Source: an uncultured Bacteroidota bacterium (GTDB taxonomy: Bacteria > Bacteroidota > Bacteroidia > Flavobacteriales > Flavobacteriaceae). From it: a stretch of 57,221 nucleotides of DNA. The translations under genes were made by a program, and so were the position numbers. The notes under the pieces are model-generated. The model was not told the origin of the DNA and did no database searches. It saw nothing but the letters and a program-made list of their open reading frames with translations. The number at the start of each line of letters is the position of its first letter. Position 1 is the stretch's first letter. The stretch spans positions 1 to 57,221 of the forward strand of contig CABZKA010000010.1 in assembly GCA_902526165.1 (NCBI GenBank), given 5' to 3'. Positions 35,230 through 42,818 of this stretch are shown in pieces.

Positions 35230-36354
35230 TTAGTAAGAAAACTTATAGATTGTCTCTGTATTATAAACTTCCCCTTTGTTTAAAATGACTGAAGGGTATT
35301 CTTTTTGGTTTGGGGAGTTTGGAAAATGTTGTGTCTCCAAGCAGAATCCTGAATATTTTTCATATTGCTTTTTTTCTTTTGATTCTAAACTACCATCAAG
35401 AAAATTTCCTGTATATAATTGAATACCTGGCTGATCCGTAATAATATCCATTTTTATTCCTGTCTCAGGGCTTTCAACAGAGCCTACTTTTTTAAGCTTA
35501 CTATCTGGATTATCTAAAACAAAGCAATGATCATAACCATTTCCAATCTTAAGTTGAATGTCATCAACAAAAATATCTGATCCAATTTTTTTTGGATTAT
35601 TAAAATCAAAAGGGGTTGATTCAACTTTTTCAAATGGACCATAGGGAATCATATTTTCATCTACAGGCAAATAATATACAGCATTAATATTAAGAACATG
35701 GTCTAATATATCACCACTACTTTCACCAGACAGATTGAAATAAGAGTGCTGAGTGAGGTTGATAATTGTTTTTTTATCGGTTGATGCTGTATACTTGATT
35801 TTTAATTCGTTAGAGTCATTCAAGCTGTATTCAACACCAACAACTAAATTACCAGGGAAACCCTCCTCCATATGTTTAGAATGATATTCAAAGTATAGTG
35901 ATTGATTATCTGATTTTTGTTGAATGAATCTCCAAAAAACCTTATCAAACCCTACCAAACCACCATGTAAAGAATTAGGTCCATTGTTTTTTTTAAGCTC
36001 ATACTTAACGTCGTCTAATAAGAAAGTACCATTTGATATTCTGTTGCCATACCTCCCAACTATAGCCCCGAAGTAAGGATTATTTTGATAATAACTATTA
36101 AAATCATTAAATCCCAAAACTATATCTTTTATTGATCCTGATGAATCAGGAACAAAAAGATTAGTTATTATTACGCCATAATTAATGACCTCCATAGATA
36201 AACCATTGGCATTCGATATCTTGAATTTTTTAATTATTTCACCGTTAGGCATTTTTCCAAAATCTGACATAGATAATTTGCTTACAGAATTATTATTTGT
36301 ACACGAAACCAAAAATAATAATGTAAAAAACACTTTTAATGACGTATTAAACAT
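35230..36354 (-). CDS. galM: Aldose 1-epimerase (galactose mutarotase), lipoprotein
   Basis: 374-aa mutarotase interconverting alpha and beta anomers of aldoses. Motifs: VGRYGNRISNG (Arg101), PNSLHGG (His130), LTQHSYFNLSG (catalytic acid His203), GYDHCFVL (Asp275) and FCLETQHFPNSPNQ (catalytic base Glu340). The N-terminus has a lipobox (FLVSC, Cys18), so it is exported, as often seen in Bacteroidota polysaccharide users. It starts 47 bases from the divergent M1 peptidase gene and ends 1 base from the DUF3299-like gene. No sugar-metabolism partner is adjacent. Confidence 0.9.
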   Translation of the reverse strand: MFNTSLKVFFTLLFLVSCTNNNSVSKLSMSDFGKMPNGEIIKKFKISNANGLSMEVINYGVIITNLFVPDSSGSIKDIVLGFNDFNSYYQNNPYFGAIVGRYGNRISNGTFLLDDVKYELKKNNGPNSLHGGLVGFDKVFWRFIQQKSDNQSLYFEYHSKHMEEGFPGNLVVGVEYSLNDSNELKIKYTASTDKKTIINLTQHSYFNLSGESSGDILDHVLNINAVYYLPVDENMIPYGPFEKVESTPFDFNNPKKIGSDIFVDDIQLKIGNGYDHCFVLDNPDSKLKKVGSVESPETGIKMDIITDQPGIQLYTGNFLDGSLESKEKKQYEKYSGFCLETQHFPNSPNQKEYPSVILNKGEVYNTETIYKFSY

Positions 36355-36401
36355 TATAATAATTTTATGTTCTAAATTTATGACTATAAAACGAATAATT
36401 G

Positions 36402-38015
36402 ATGAAAAAATTTTTTACCTATCTATTTATACTATCGTCAAGCGTTATTCTTAGTCAGCAAACCTTTACAAGACAGGATAGTCTTCGAGGAGCTATAACA
36501 CCAGAAAGGGAGTGGTGGGATTTAACTTATTATCATTTGGATGTAAAAGTTGAACCTGATAAAAAATTCATTTCTGGATCTAACACCATTCACTACAGAG
36601 TTTTAGAAAATAATAATAGAATGCAGATTGACTTACAATCCCCATTAAATATTACTAAGGTTTTACAGGACAATAAAGAATTGAGTTTTGATAAAGAGGG
36701 TAATGCCCATTTTATCAAATTGAAAAGCAAACAAAAAAAAGGTAAAATTAAAACAATCAAAGTCTTTTATGAGGGAAATCCAAAGGTAGCTGTGAGACCA
36801 CCATGGGATGGCGGACTGACTTGGTCTAAAGATGCTAGTGGAAATCACTTTGTAGCAAATAGCAACCAAGGAATTGGGGCTAGTATTTGGTGGCCTTTAA
36901 AAGATCACATGTACGATGAGGTAGACAGTATGCTAATTAGTGCAAATGTTCCAAAAAATTTAATGGATGTCTCAAATGGTAGATTGAGAAAAGTTGTAGA
37001 ATTTGAGGATTCAAAAACATACTATTGGTTTGTGTCTAACCCTATCAATAACTATGGAGTAAATATCAACGTTGCAGACTATGCAATGTTTAGCGAAGTT
37101 TACAGTGGTGAAAAAGGTGATTTAGATTTGGTTTATTATGTCTTAAAAGAAAACTTAGAAAGGGCAAAAACACATTTTAAACAAGTCCCAAAAATGATGG
37201 AAGCATTTGAACATTGGTTTGGGCCATACCCTTTTTATGAGGACAGTTTTAAAGTTGTTGAAGTTCCGTATTTAGGAATGGAACATCAAAGTTCAATAAC
37301 ATATGGCAACAAATACATGAGAGGTTATTTGGGTGGGGATCTTTCTGGAACTGGTCATGGACTTAAATTCGATTACATAATAATACATGAAGCAGGTCAT
37401 GAATGGTTTGCAAATAGTATCACATATAAAGATCCAGCTGACATGTGGATTCATGAAGGATTTACCGCCTATTCCGAAAATTTATTTTTAGACTATTATT
37501 ATGGAAAAGAAGTTTCTGCTGATTATGTAATTGGAACTAGACGAGGTATTAGAAATCAAAGTCCAGTGATAGGCCCCTATGGTGTCAATAAGAGAGGGTC
37601 TGATATGTATAACAAAGGGGCTAATATACTACACACCATTCGTCAATTTTGTGAATCTGATGAACAATGGAGATCAATATTGCGAGGATTAAATAAAGAA
37701 TTTTATCACCAAACTGTAACTACAGATCAAATTGAAAATTATATAGATGATCAGCTTGAAATTGATTTAAAAGTATTTTTTGATCAGTACTTAAGAGACC
37801 CTCGAGTACCTACATTAGAATACAGCATTCAAAATGGAATTCTAAAATACAAATGGACAAATACAATTGATGGGTTTCATATGCCCTTAGAGATATCTGC
37901 TGGTGATAGTAAATTCAAAATACATCCTACCAATGATATTCAGGAAATGAATTTAAATTATGGAGACATAAATATTGATAGAGATTATTATGTCTTTAAA
38001 TCAAAGATTAATTAA
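36402..38015 (+). CDS. M1 family metallopeptidase, exported
   Basis: 537-aa zinc aminopeptidase (gluzincin) of the M1 family with a signal peptide (ending VILSQ). Substrate-binding GMEH near 292-295 replaces the usual GAMEN. Zinc site: HEAGHEW (His329, Glu330, His333) with the third ligand Glu352 in IHEGFTAYSE. The C-terminal helical domain is shortened, as in leukotriene A4 hydrolase-like bacterial forms. The ATG at 36402 is preferred over the TTG one codon before. Secreted peptide digestion fits with the two S9 peptidases elsewhere in the window. The stop overlaps that of the convergent HMA gene by 4 bases. Confidence 0.87.
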   Translation: MKKFFTYLFILSSSVILSQQTFTRQDSLRGAITPEREWWDLTYYHLDVKVEPDKKFISGSNTIHYRVLENNNRMQIDLQSPLNITKVLQDNKELSFDKEGNAHFIKLKSKQKKGKIKTIKVFYEGNPKVAVRPPWDGGLTWSKDASGNHFVANSNQGIGASIWWPLKDHMYDEVDSMLISANVPKNLMDVSNGRLRKVVEFEDSKTYYWFVSNPINNYGVNINVADYAMFSEVYSGEKGDLDLVYYVLKENLERAKTHFKQVPKMMEAFEHWFGPYPFYEDSFKVVEVPYLGMEHQSSITYGNKYMRGYLGGDLSGTGHGLKFDYIIIHEAGHEWFANSITYKDPADMWIHEGFTAYSENLFLDYYYGKEVSADYVIGTRRGIRNQSPVIGPYGVNKRGSDMYNKGANILHTIRQFCESDEQWRSILRGLNKEFYHQTVTTDQIENYIDDQLEIDLKVFFDQYLRDPRVPTLEYSIQNGILKYKWTNTIDGFHMPLEISAGDSKFKIHPTNDIQEMNLNYGDINIDRDYYVFKSKIN

Positions 38016-38362
38016 TTATTTTCAACAATCTCTTTTCTAGGGTATTTACAACATCCATGTAGATTGTTATAAGCCTCTTCCGTAGCTAGATATGAACCAT
38101 TATCATGTCCAACACCAGCAATTGCTTTTCTTATATTTTCAATTGTAGTAACTCTAGCGTTATATATTAAAGATATTTTGTTAGATGGAATGTCCCAATT
38201 TGAATATTTAACACCTTTTACTTTATAAGTAGCTTTTTCAATTCTGTTTTTACACATTCCACACATCCCTAATACTTCGAATGATGTCTTTTCGTTCTTA
38301 TCATTTTCTTGTGAAAAAATCAAAAGTGGAGCGAATAAAAAAATAAAAAGAATTTTTTTCAT
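38012..38362 (-). CDS. Exported HMA-domain metal-binding protein (116 aa)
   Basis: Periplasmic protein with a signal peptide (about 1-17, ending LLIFSQ) and one heavy-metal-associated domain. The metal motif is GMCGMCKNRIEKA (Cys34, Cys37), then a ferredoxin-like fold ending KAIAGVGHDN. A C-terminal tail contains LHGCCKYPR (Cys104, Cys105), a possible second metal site. It lies 4 bases after the TonB-dependent receptor gene and is surely in the same operon. Copper is the usual ligand of such domains but zinc or another metal is possible. It may receive metal from the receptor or act as a periplasmic buffer. Confidence 0.85.
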   Translation of the reverse strand: MKKILFIFLFAPLLIFSQENDKNEKTSFEVLGMCGMCKNRIEKATYKVKGVKYSNWDIPSNKISLIYNARVTTIENIRKAIAGVGHDNGSYLATEEAYNNLHGCCKYPRKEIVENN

Positions 38363-38366
38363 AATA

Positions 38367-40583
38367 CTAATTTAGAACTTTAAAGCGGAATCCAGCATAA
38401 AAACTAGTACCAAAAATTGGACCATGAATAATGGAGGCATCGAATAATGAATTTGAAGGGTCTTCAGAAAAAATGATTGGATTTTCTTGTTTGTAATTAA
38501 GCAAGTTCTCTCCTCCAGCATATAGTTCAAACTTCTCTGAGAAAACTTTTGTCACTTGAGTATTAATAAATGTATGTGGATTGGTATAACTGGAACTGTC
38601 CCTCGGATTTCTCATGAGACGTTGTTTCCCAACTCTATTTAATGTAAAATCATATTTCCATAGTTTTCCATTATTATTTTGTGATTCATATCCAATATTG
38701 AGGAAAAAGATTTCACTTGGTTGCAATGGTTTTGATTTAACCCCATCGTTGTATGAGATTTGAACATCGTAGTTTTTGTAGGCTGTGGTCATATTAAATC
38801 TATTTAAAGAGTATATGATTTCTGCTTGAAAGCTTTGGTAATATGATTTTTTGTCTGTTGCATTATAGATTTGTACGATTCCAGGATACTCAAAATCGAT
38901 AATGACTTTATCATCAAAATCCGTTTTAAAATAGTCAATAATAAAATTACCCTGGCCACCAAAAAGATTAAACCCTTTATCTAAACTAAGTCCATAGTTT
39001 GTAGCTTTTTCAGGATTTAAACTATACGTTGAATTTCCTGGTTCACTTTCGATAATTTCTATCGACCTATTGGAATAAAACATCTGTTGATTCTCAGCAA
39101 AAATATTCGCAATTTTCCTTCCTTGGCCATATGAGGCTTTGACAGTAAATCTATCCAAAGGGGTATATCTTATGTGAAATCTGGGCGTAAAAAAAGAGCC
39201 CATGTTATTGTGATTATCATACCTCAATCCAGCAACAAGATTTAAATTATTAAAATTGTCAAAACTGTATTCAAAAAAACCACCAAATGAATTGTCTTTT
39301 CGGCTAATATCACGTCTATTTAAAATTTCTTCATAAGCATCTGAGGTAAAGTTTAGGCCAAATTTTATTTTATTTTGTGTGTTGGTAATTATGCTATTAT
39401 AAACAATGTTTGAGAAGAAACTATCTTGATTTATGTCGTAATTTCTAAACCCATAAACTGAATTTTGATCATGAGAACTATATGAAAGTTGAAGCCCTAG
39501 ACTTTGAAAGGGCAAATTTGGATTAACATACCCAAGCTTAAAAGATGAATCAAACCTTTTTGTTGAAATTTCACCGTTCCAAACATTTCTGGACTCATTG
39601 TTATTCATACCAAATATTTTTTCATCATCTAGATATCTAATATTAAAAAAACTGACAATACCATTTATTGCGTCAGTATATTGCCATTTATTTAAAAAGT
39701 TATTTTGATCTTGACGAGGCTTATCTAAAAAACCGTCATTATTCTTGTCATTAATTTTATCTCTTCGATTGTGATGTAAAAAGAATGTAGTTGTTAATTT
39801 TTCACTTACTTTCTCATTTAAATGAGCATTCATCTCTAATCTTCCATCAAAACCATAAAACCCATTTAGAAAAAGTGGAATATCATTTAATGGCTTTTTT
39901 AACTCCGCATTAATTTGACCCGCTATACTTTCAAAACCATTTACAACACTACCCATTCCTTTGGTTACTTGAATACTTTCCACCCAAGTACCGGGTATGA
40001 AAGAAAGTCCAAATGCTTGAGATGCTCCACGAACCATAGGAATATTTTCTTCTGTGATTAATATGTAAGGGCTTTTTAAGCCAAGCATTTCTATTTTTTT
40101 TGATCCAGTTAATGCATCAGTGAGATTTACATCGACAGCTGGATTTGTTTCGAAACTTTCAGAAAGATTACAACAAGCTGCTTTCAATAATTCTTGTTCA
40201 CTTATTAATACAACATTTTGAGCCATTGAATAGATTCTTTGAGAAGGATTCTTTTTCTTAACTACTGTAACTTCATCCAAATCGTTGTCATCGACTTTCA
40301 TATAATGATCCAAATACTTTTGGTCAGTGACTTTAATTGTATCATTTACGAAACCTATGTAGCTTATAACTAATTCACTGTTATTTTGCATCTTTTCTAT
40401 TGAAAATTTCCCATCTTGACCAGTAACTGTTCCTGAGCTTGAGTTTAACCAATAAATATTTGCACCCTCAATTGGATAATCCTTATTGTCCGAACTAAAT
40501 AAAATTTTACCAGAAATGATTTCTTGACAAAAAATCAAAGATGGAAATAAAAATATGATTAAATATTTTGAATATTTTTTCAT
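38367..40583 (-). CDS. TonB-dependent receptor, metal-linked type
   Basis: 738-aa outer-membrane receptor. The start was moved 6 codons to MKKYSKYL, giving a clean signal peptide ending LIFCQ. A carboxypeptidase-regulatory-like domain (about 20-105) precedes the plug, and the plug begins near VVLISEQELL. Plug residues include KAACCNLSESFETN (Cys137, Cys138) and the PMVRGASQAFGLSF region. The barrel runs to the C-terminal phenylalanine-rich strand (YAGFRFKVLN). This ACC-plug type is, in my memory, regularly followed by an HMA protein in Bacteroidota, as here with a 4-base gap. It probably imports a metal or metal complex, copper being the first candidate. Confidence 0.87.
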   Translation of the reverse strand: MKKYSKYLIIFLFPSLIFCQEIISGKILFSSDNKDYPIEGANIYWLNSSSGTVTGQDGKFSIEKMQNNSELVISYIGFVNDTIKVTDQKYLDHYMKVDDNDLDEVTVVKKKNPSQRIYSMAQNVVLISEQELLKAACCNLSESFETNPAVDVNLTDALTGSKKIEMLGLKSPYILITEENIPMVRGASQAFGLSFIPGTWVESIQVTKGMGSVVNGFESIAGQINAELKKPLNDIPLFLNGFYGFDGRLEMNAHLNEKVSEKLTTTFFLHHNRRDKINDKNNDGFLDKPRQDQNNFLNKWQYTDAINGIVSFFNIRYLDDEKIFGMNNNESRNVWNGEISTKRFDSSFKLGYVNPNLPFQSLGLQLSYSSHDQNSVYGFRNYDINQDSFFSNIVYNSIITNTQNKIKFGLNFTSDAYEEILNRRDISRKDNSFGGFFEYSFDNFNNLNLVAGLRYDNHNNMGSFFTPRFHIRYTPLDRFTVKASYGQGRKIANIFAENQQMFYSNRSIEIIESEPGNSTYSLNPEKATNYGLSLDKGFNLFGGQGNFIIDYFKTDFDDKVIIDFEYPGIVQIYNATDKKSYYQSFQAEIIYSLNRFNMTTAYKNYDVQISYNDGVKSKPLQPSEIFFLNIGYESQNNNGKLWKYDFTLNRVGKQRLMRNPRDSSSYTNPHTFINTQVTKVFSEKFELYAGGENLLNYKQENPIIFSEDPSNSLFDASIIHGPIFGTSFYAGFRFKVLN

Positions 40584-40587
40584 TTTC

Positions 40588-40605
40588 AATATTGATAACA
40601 ATATT
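40588..40605. promoter_or_regulatory. Inverted repeat, possible operator of the metal receptor operon
   Basis: AATATTG (40588-40594), a 4-base spacer ATAA, then CAATATT (40599-40605) make a perfect 7-4-7 inverted repeat. It begins 5 bases upstream of the receptor's ATG, in the 70-base divergent gap shared with the PLP enzyme gene. Its location would suit a repressor. I cannot name the regulator, and 7-bp palindromes arise by chance in AT-rich DNA. Confidence 0.35.
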
Positions 40606-40653
40606 AATACAAAAAATTATTTCAACTACTTAAAATTTCGTTAATTTCAGCTT

Positions 40654-41892
40654 GTGAAAAAAGAATCACATATGATGTCCTATGGGTATAACCCTGACTG
40701 GAGTGAGGGATCTGTAAAGCCTCCAATTTTTCAAACATCAACATTTGTTTTCAAAAACGCAGCTGAAGGAAAAAGATTTTTTGAGGTTGCATATGCAAAG
40801 TCAAAACTTAAAAAAAGTGAACAACTTGGTCTTATTTATTCTAGATTAAACAATCCTAATATGCAGATTCTAGAGGAAAGATTGGCCATATTAGAAGGCA
40901 GTGAAAGTGCTGCTGCTTTTGTTAGTGGAATGAGTGCAATTTCAACTGTAATGCTTGCATTTTTAAAGCCTGGAGATGCTCTTTTAATTAGCAATCCAAC
41001 TTATGGTGGCACTCATACTTTTGTATATAATTATTTGAAAGAAATTGGTGTAAACATAATATCATTTGACTTTGATGATAAGTATGATAATGTCATGAAA
41101 AAACTTAATCATTCAAAGATGGAAAACAAACTTAAAATGATATATGTTGAGACACCTGCAAACCCAACAAATACATTGATTGATCTTAACATGGTTGAAA
41201 AAATTAAAAAAACCATTCAAGACAAAACTGGGTTGGAAATTATTTCAGTATGTGATAACACATATTTAGGTCCTATTTGGCAAAGTCCGCTTGATTTTGG
41301 TATTGATCTTACTTGTTATTCAGCAACAAAATTTTTAAATGGTCACAGTGATGTAATAGCTGGTGCTGTGATGGGTTCAAAAAGTGTTATATCGCAAGTT
41401 AAGTACCTACGAACTTTTCTTGGCGGTATGATCGCTCCATACACAGCATGGCTCTTAACCAGAAGTTTGGAAACTTTACATGTAAGAATGAATTATCAAG
41501 CTGAAAACAGCGTTAAAATTGTTAACTTTTTAAAAACACATAAAAATGTTGATGAAATTTATTATCCAGGTTATGAAAATATGAATCAATCACAGAAGGA
41601 AATTTATAAAAGTCAATGTAGTCATGGTGGAGCTATGATTGCCTTCACTGTTATAGGTAATGAAAAAGGTGCTTTTAAATTCTTAGATTCATTAAAGCTT
41701 ATCAAACTCGCGGTTAGTTTAGGAAGCAATGAAAGTTTAGCCCAACATCCATATTCAATGACTCACTCCGATGTTCCCGAAGATGTAAAAGATAGTATCG
41801 GAATTACTGATGGTTTAATAAGACTTAGTATTGGCATAGAATATGCTGATGATATTATAAATGATCTAAAACAAGCTTTAAATAAAATATGA
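40654..41892 (+). CDS. Cys/Met-metabolism PLP enzyme (cystathionine gamma-synthase/lyase family)
   Basis: 412-aa PLP-dependent transsulfuration-family enzyme. The Schiff-base lysine is Lys226 in YSATKFLNGHSDVIAG. Other family features: YSRLNNPNMQILEERLA near 65, SGMSAISTVML, YVETPANPTN, and SLGSNESLAQHP with the C-terminal RLSIGIEYADD. Reaction could be cystathionine gamma-synthase, cystathionine gamma-lyase or methionine gamma-lyase; sequence by eye cannot decide. The GTG start is 70 bases from the divergent metal receptor; an ATG lies 6 codons later. Its stop overlaps the next ATG by 4 bases. Confidence 0.88.
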   Translation: MKKESHMMSYGYNPDWSEGSVKPPIFQTSTFVFKNAAEGKRFFEVAYAKSKLKKSEQLGLIYSRLNNPNMQILEERLAILEGSESAAAFVSGMSAISTVMLAFLKPGDALLISNPTYGGTHTFVYNYLKEIGVNIISFDFDDKYDNVMKKLNHSKMENKLKMIYVETPANPTNTLIDLNMVEKIKKTIQDKTGLEIISVCDNTYLGPIWQSPLDFGIDLTCYSATKFLNGHSDVIAGAVMGSKSVISQVKYLRTFLGGMIAPYTAWLLTRSLETLHVRMNYQAENSVKIVNFLKTHKNVDEIYYPGYENMNQSQKEIYKSQCSHGGAMIAFTVIGNEKGAFKFLDSLKLIKLAVSLGSNESLAQHPYSMTHSDVPEDVKDSIGITDGLIRLSIGIEYADDIINDLKQALNKI

Positions 41893-42818
41893 AACATAAC
41901 CTTTATCTATTAACAATATTATTTTTTACATTGTTTTCTTGCGGAGATGAAAACTCCGACTCTAATGATGTGGATCCAGTTGAGGAAGTTCAAATCGAAC
42001 TCGGTAAAACAAACCAAACAATTGAGCACAATGGTATAACCAGAACTTATGTTCAGTATGTACCAAATTCTTATAATCATGAGAATCCAACACCACTTGT
42101 AATTAATTTTCACGGAAATGGTGGTGATGCCCAAGCTTATGCTGATTCTACAGGCGATTTTTATCAGTTTCATAATGTCTCAGAATCAGGAAAGTTTATG
42201 GTTGTTTATCCCCAAGGAGTTATAAGGGTAAAGGGTGCTGCTGAATGGGATCCTGGTGATAACAGCAGCACAAATATTAATGACAATGATTTATTTTTTA
42301 CAGAAAAATTAATCGAAGATATAGACGAAACCTACAATATTGATCTCACAAAAGTTTATGCAGTTGGTTTTTCAAATGGTGGAATGATGGCGTATGGACT
42401 TGCTTGTAAAAGACCAACCAAAATTGCAGCAATTGGAATCATGTCTGGTATAATGCTTCCAGATGATAGTTGTAATTCTAATGAATATACATCTGTAATT
42501 CATTTTCATGGCACTTATGATACAGACGTTCCTTATAATGGTGAATTAGATTTTGACTCTGTTCCGTATGTTGTAAATTTTTGGCTAAACCATAATTCAA
42601 TCCCACAGTCTAGTGAAACAATTACTCAACTTAACGGTGGGGTCGGAACAAAAACCGAATACACTGGTGGAAACGGGAATACCGATTTCACTCTATATAA
42701 AATTGATGAAGAATATGGCAAAGAAGGCGGGCATGTATGGTTTGGAGACGCGATCAATGGTAAAATCCCAGGCCAAATAATGTGGGATTTTTTATCAAAT
42801 TATACTACCAATGACTAA
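41889..42818 (+). CDS. CE1/LpqC-like esterase lipoprotein
   Basis: 309-aa alpha/beta-hydrolase of the LpqC/polyhydroxybutyrate-depolymerase-like/feruloyl esterase group. Lipobox FSC (Cys18). INFHGNGGDA is the oxyanion-loop region. Ser162 lies in AVGFSNGGMM, Asp211 in HFHGTYDTDVP and His282 in GGHVWFG, a complete triad. Substrate class is esters of hydroxycinnamates, hydroxyalkanoates or acetylated sugars. It is coupled by ATGA overlap to the PLP enzyme, an odd pairing. The stop overlaps that of the convergent S9 peptidase by 4 bases. Confidence 0.82.
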   Translation: MKHNLYLLTILFFTLFSCGDENSDSNDVDPVEEVQIELGKTNQTIEHNGITRTYVQYVPNSYNHENPTPLVINFHGNGGDAQAYADSTGDFYQFHNVSESGKFMVVYPQGVIRVKGAAEWDPGDNSSTNINDNDLFFTEKLIEDIDETYNIDLTKVYAVGFSNGGMMAYGLACKRPTKIAAIGIMSGIMLPDDSCNSNEYTSVIHFHGTYDTDVPYNGELDFDSVPYVVNFWLNHNSIPQSSETITQLNGGVGTKTEYTGGNGNTDFTLYKIDEEYGKEGGHVWFGDAINGKIPGQIMWDFLSNYTTND

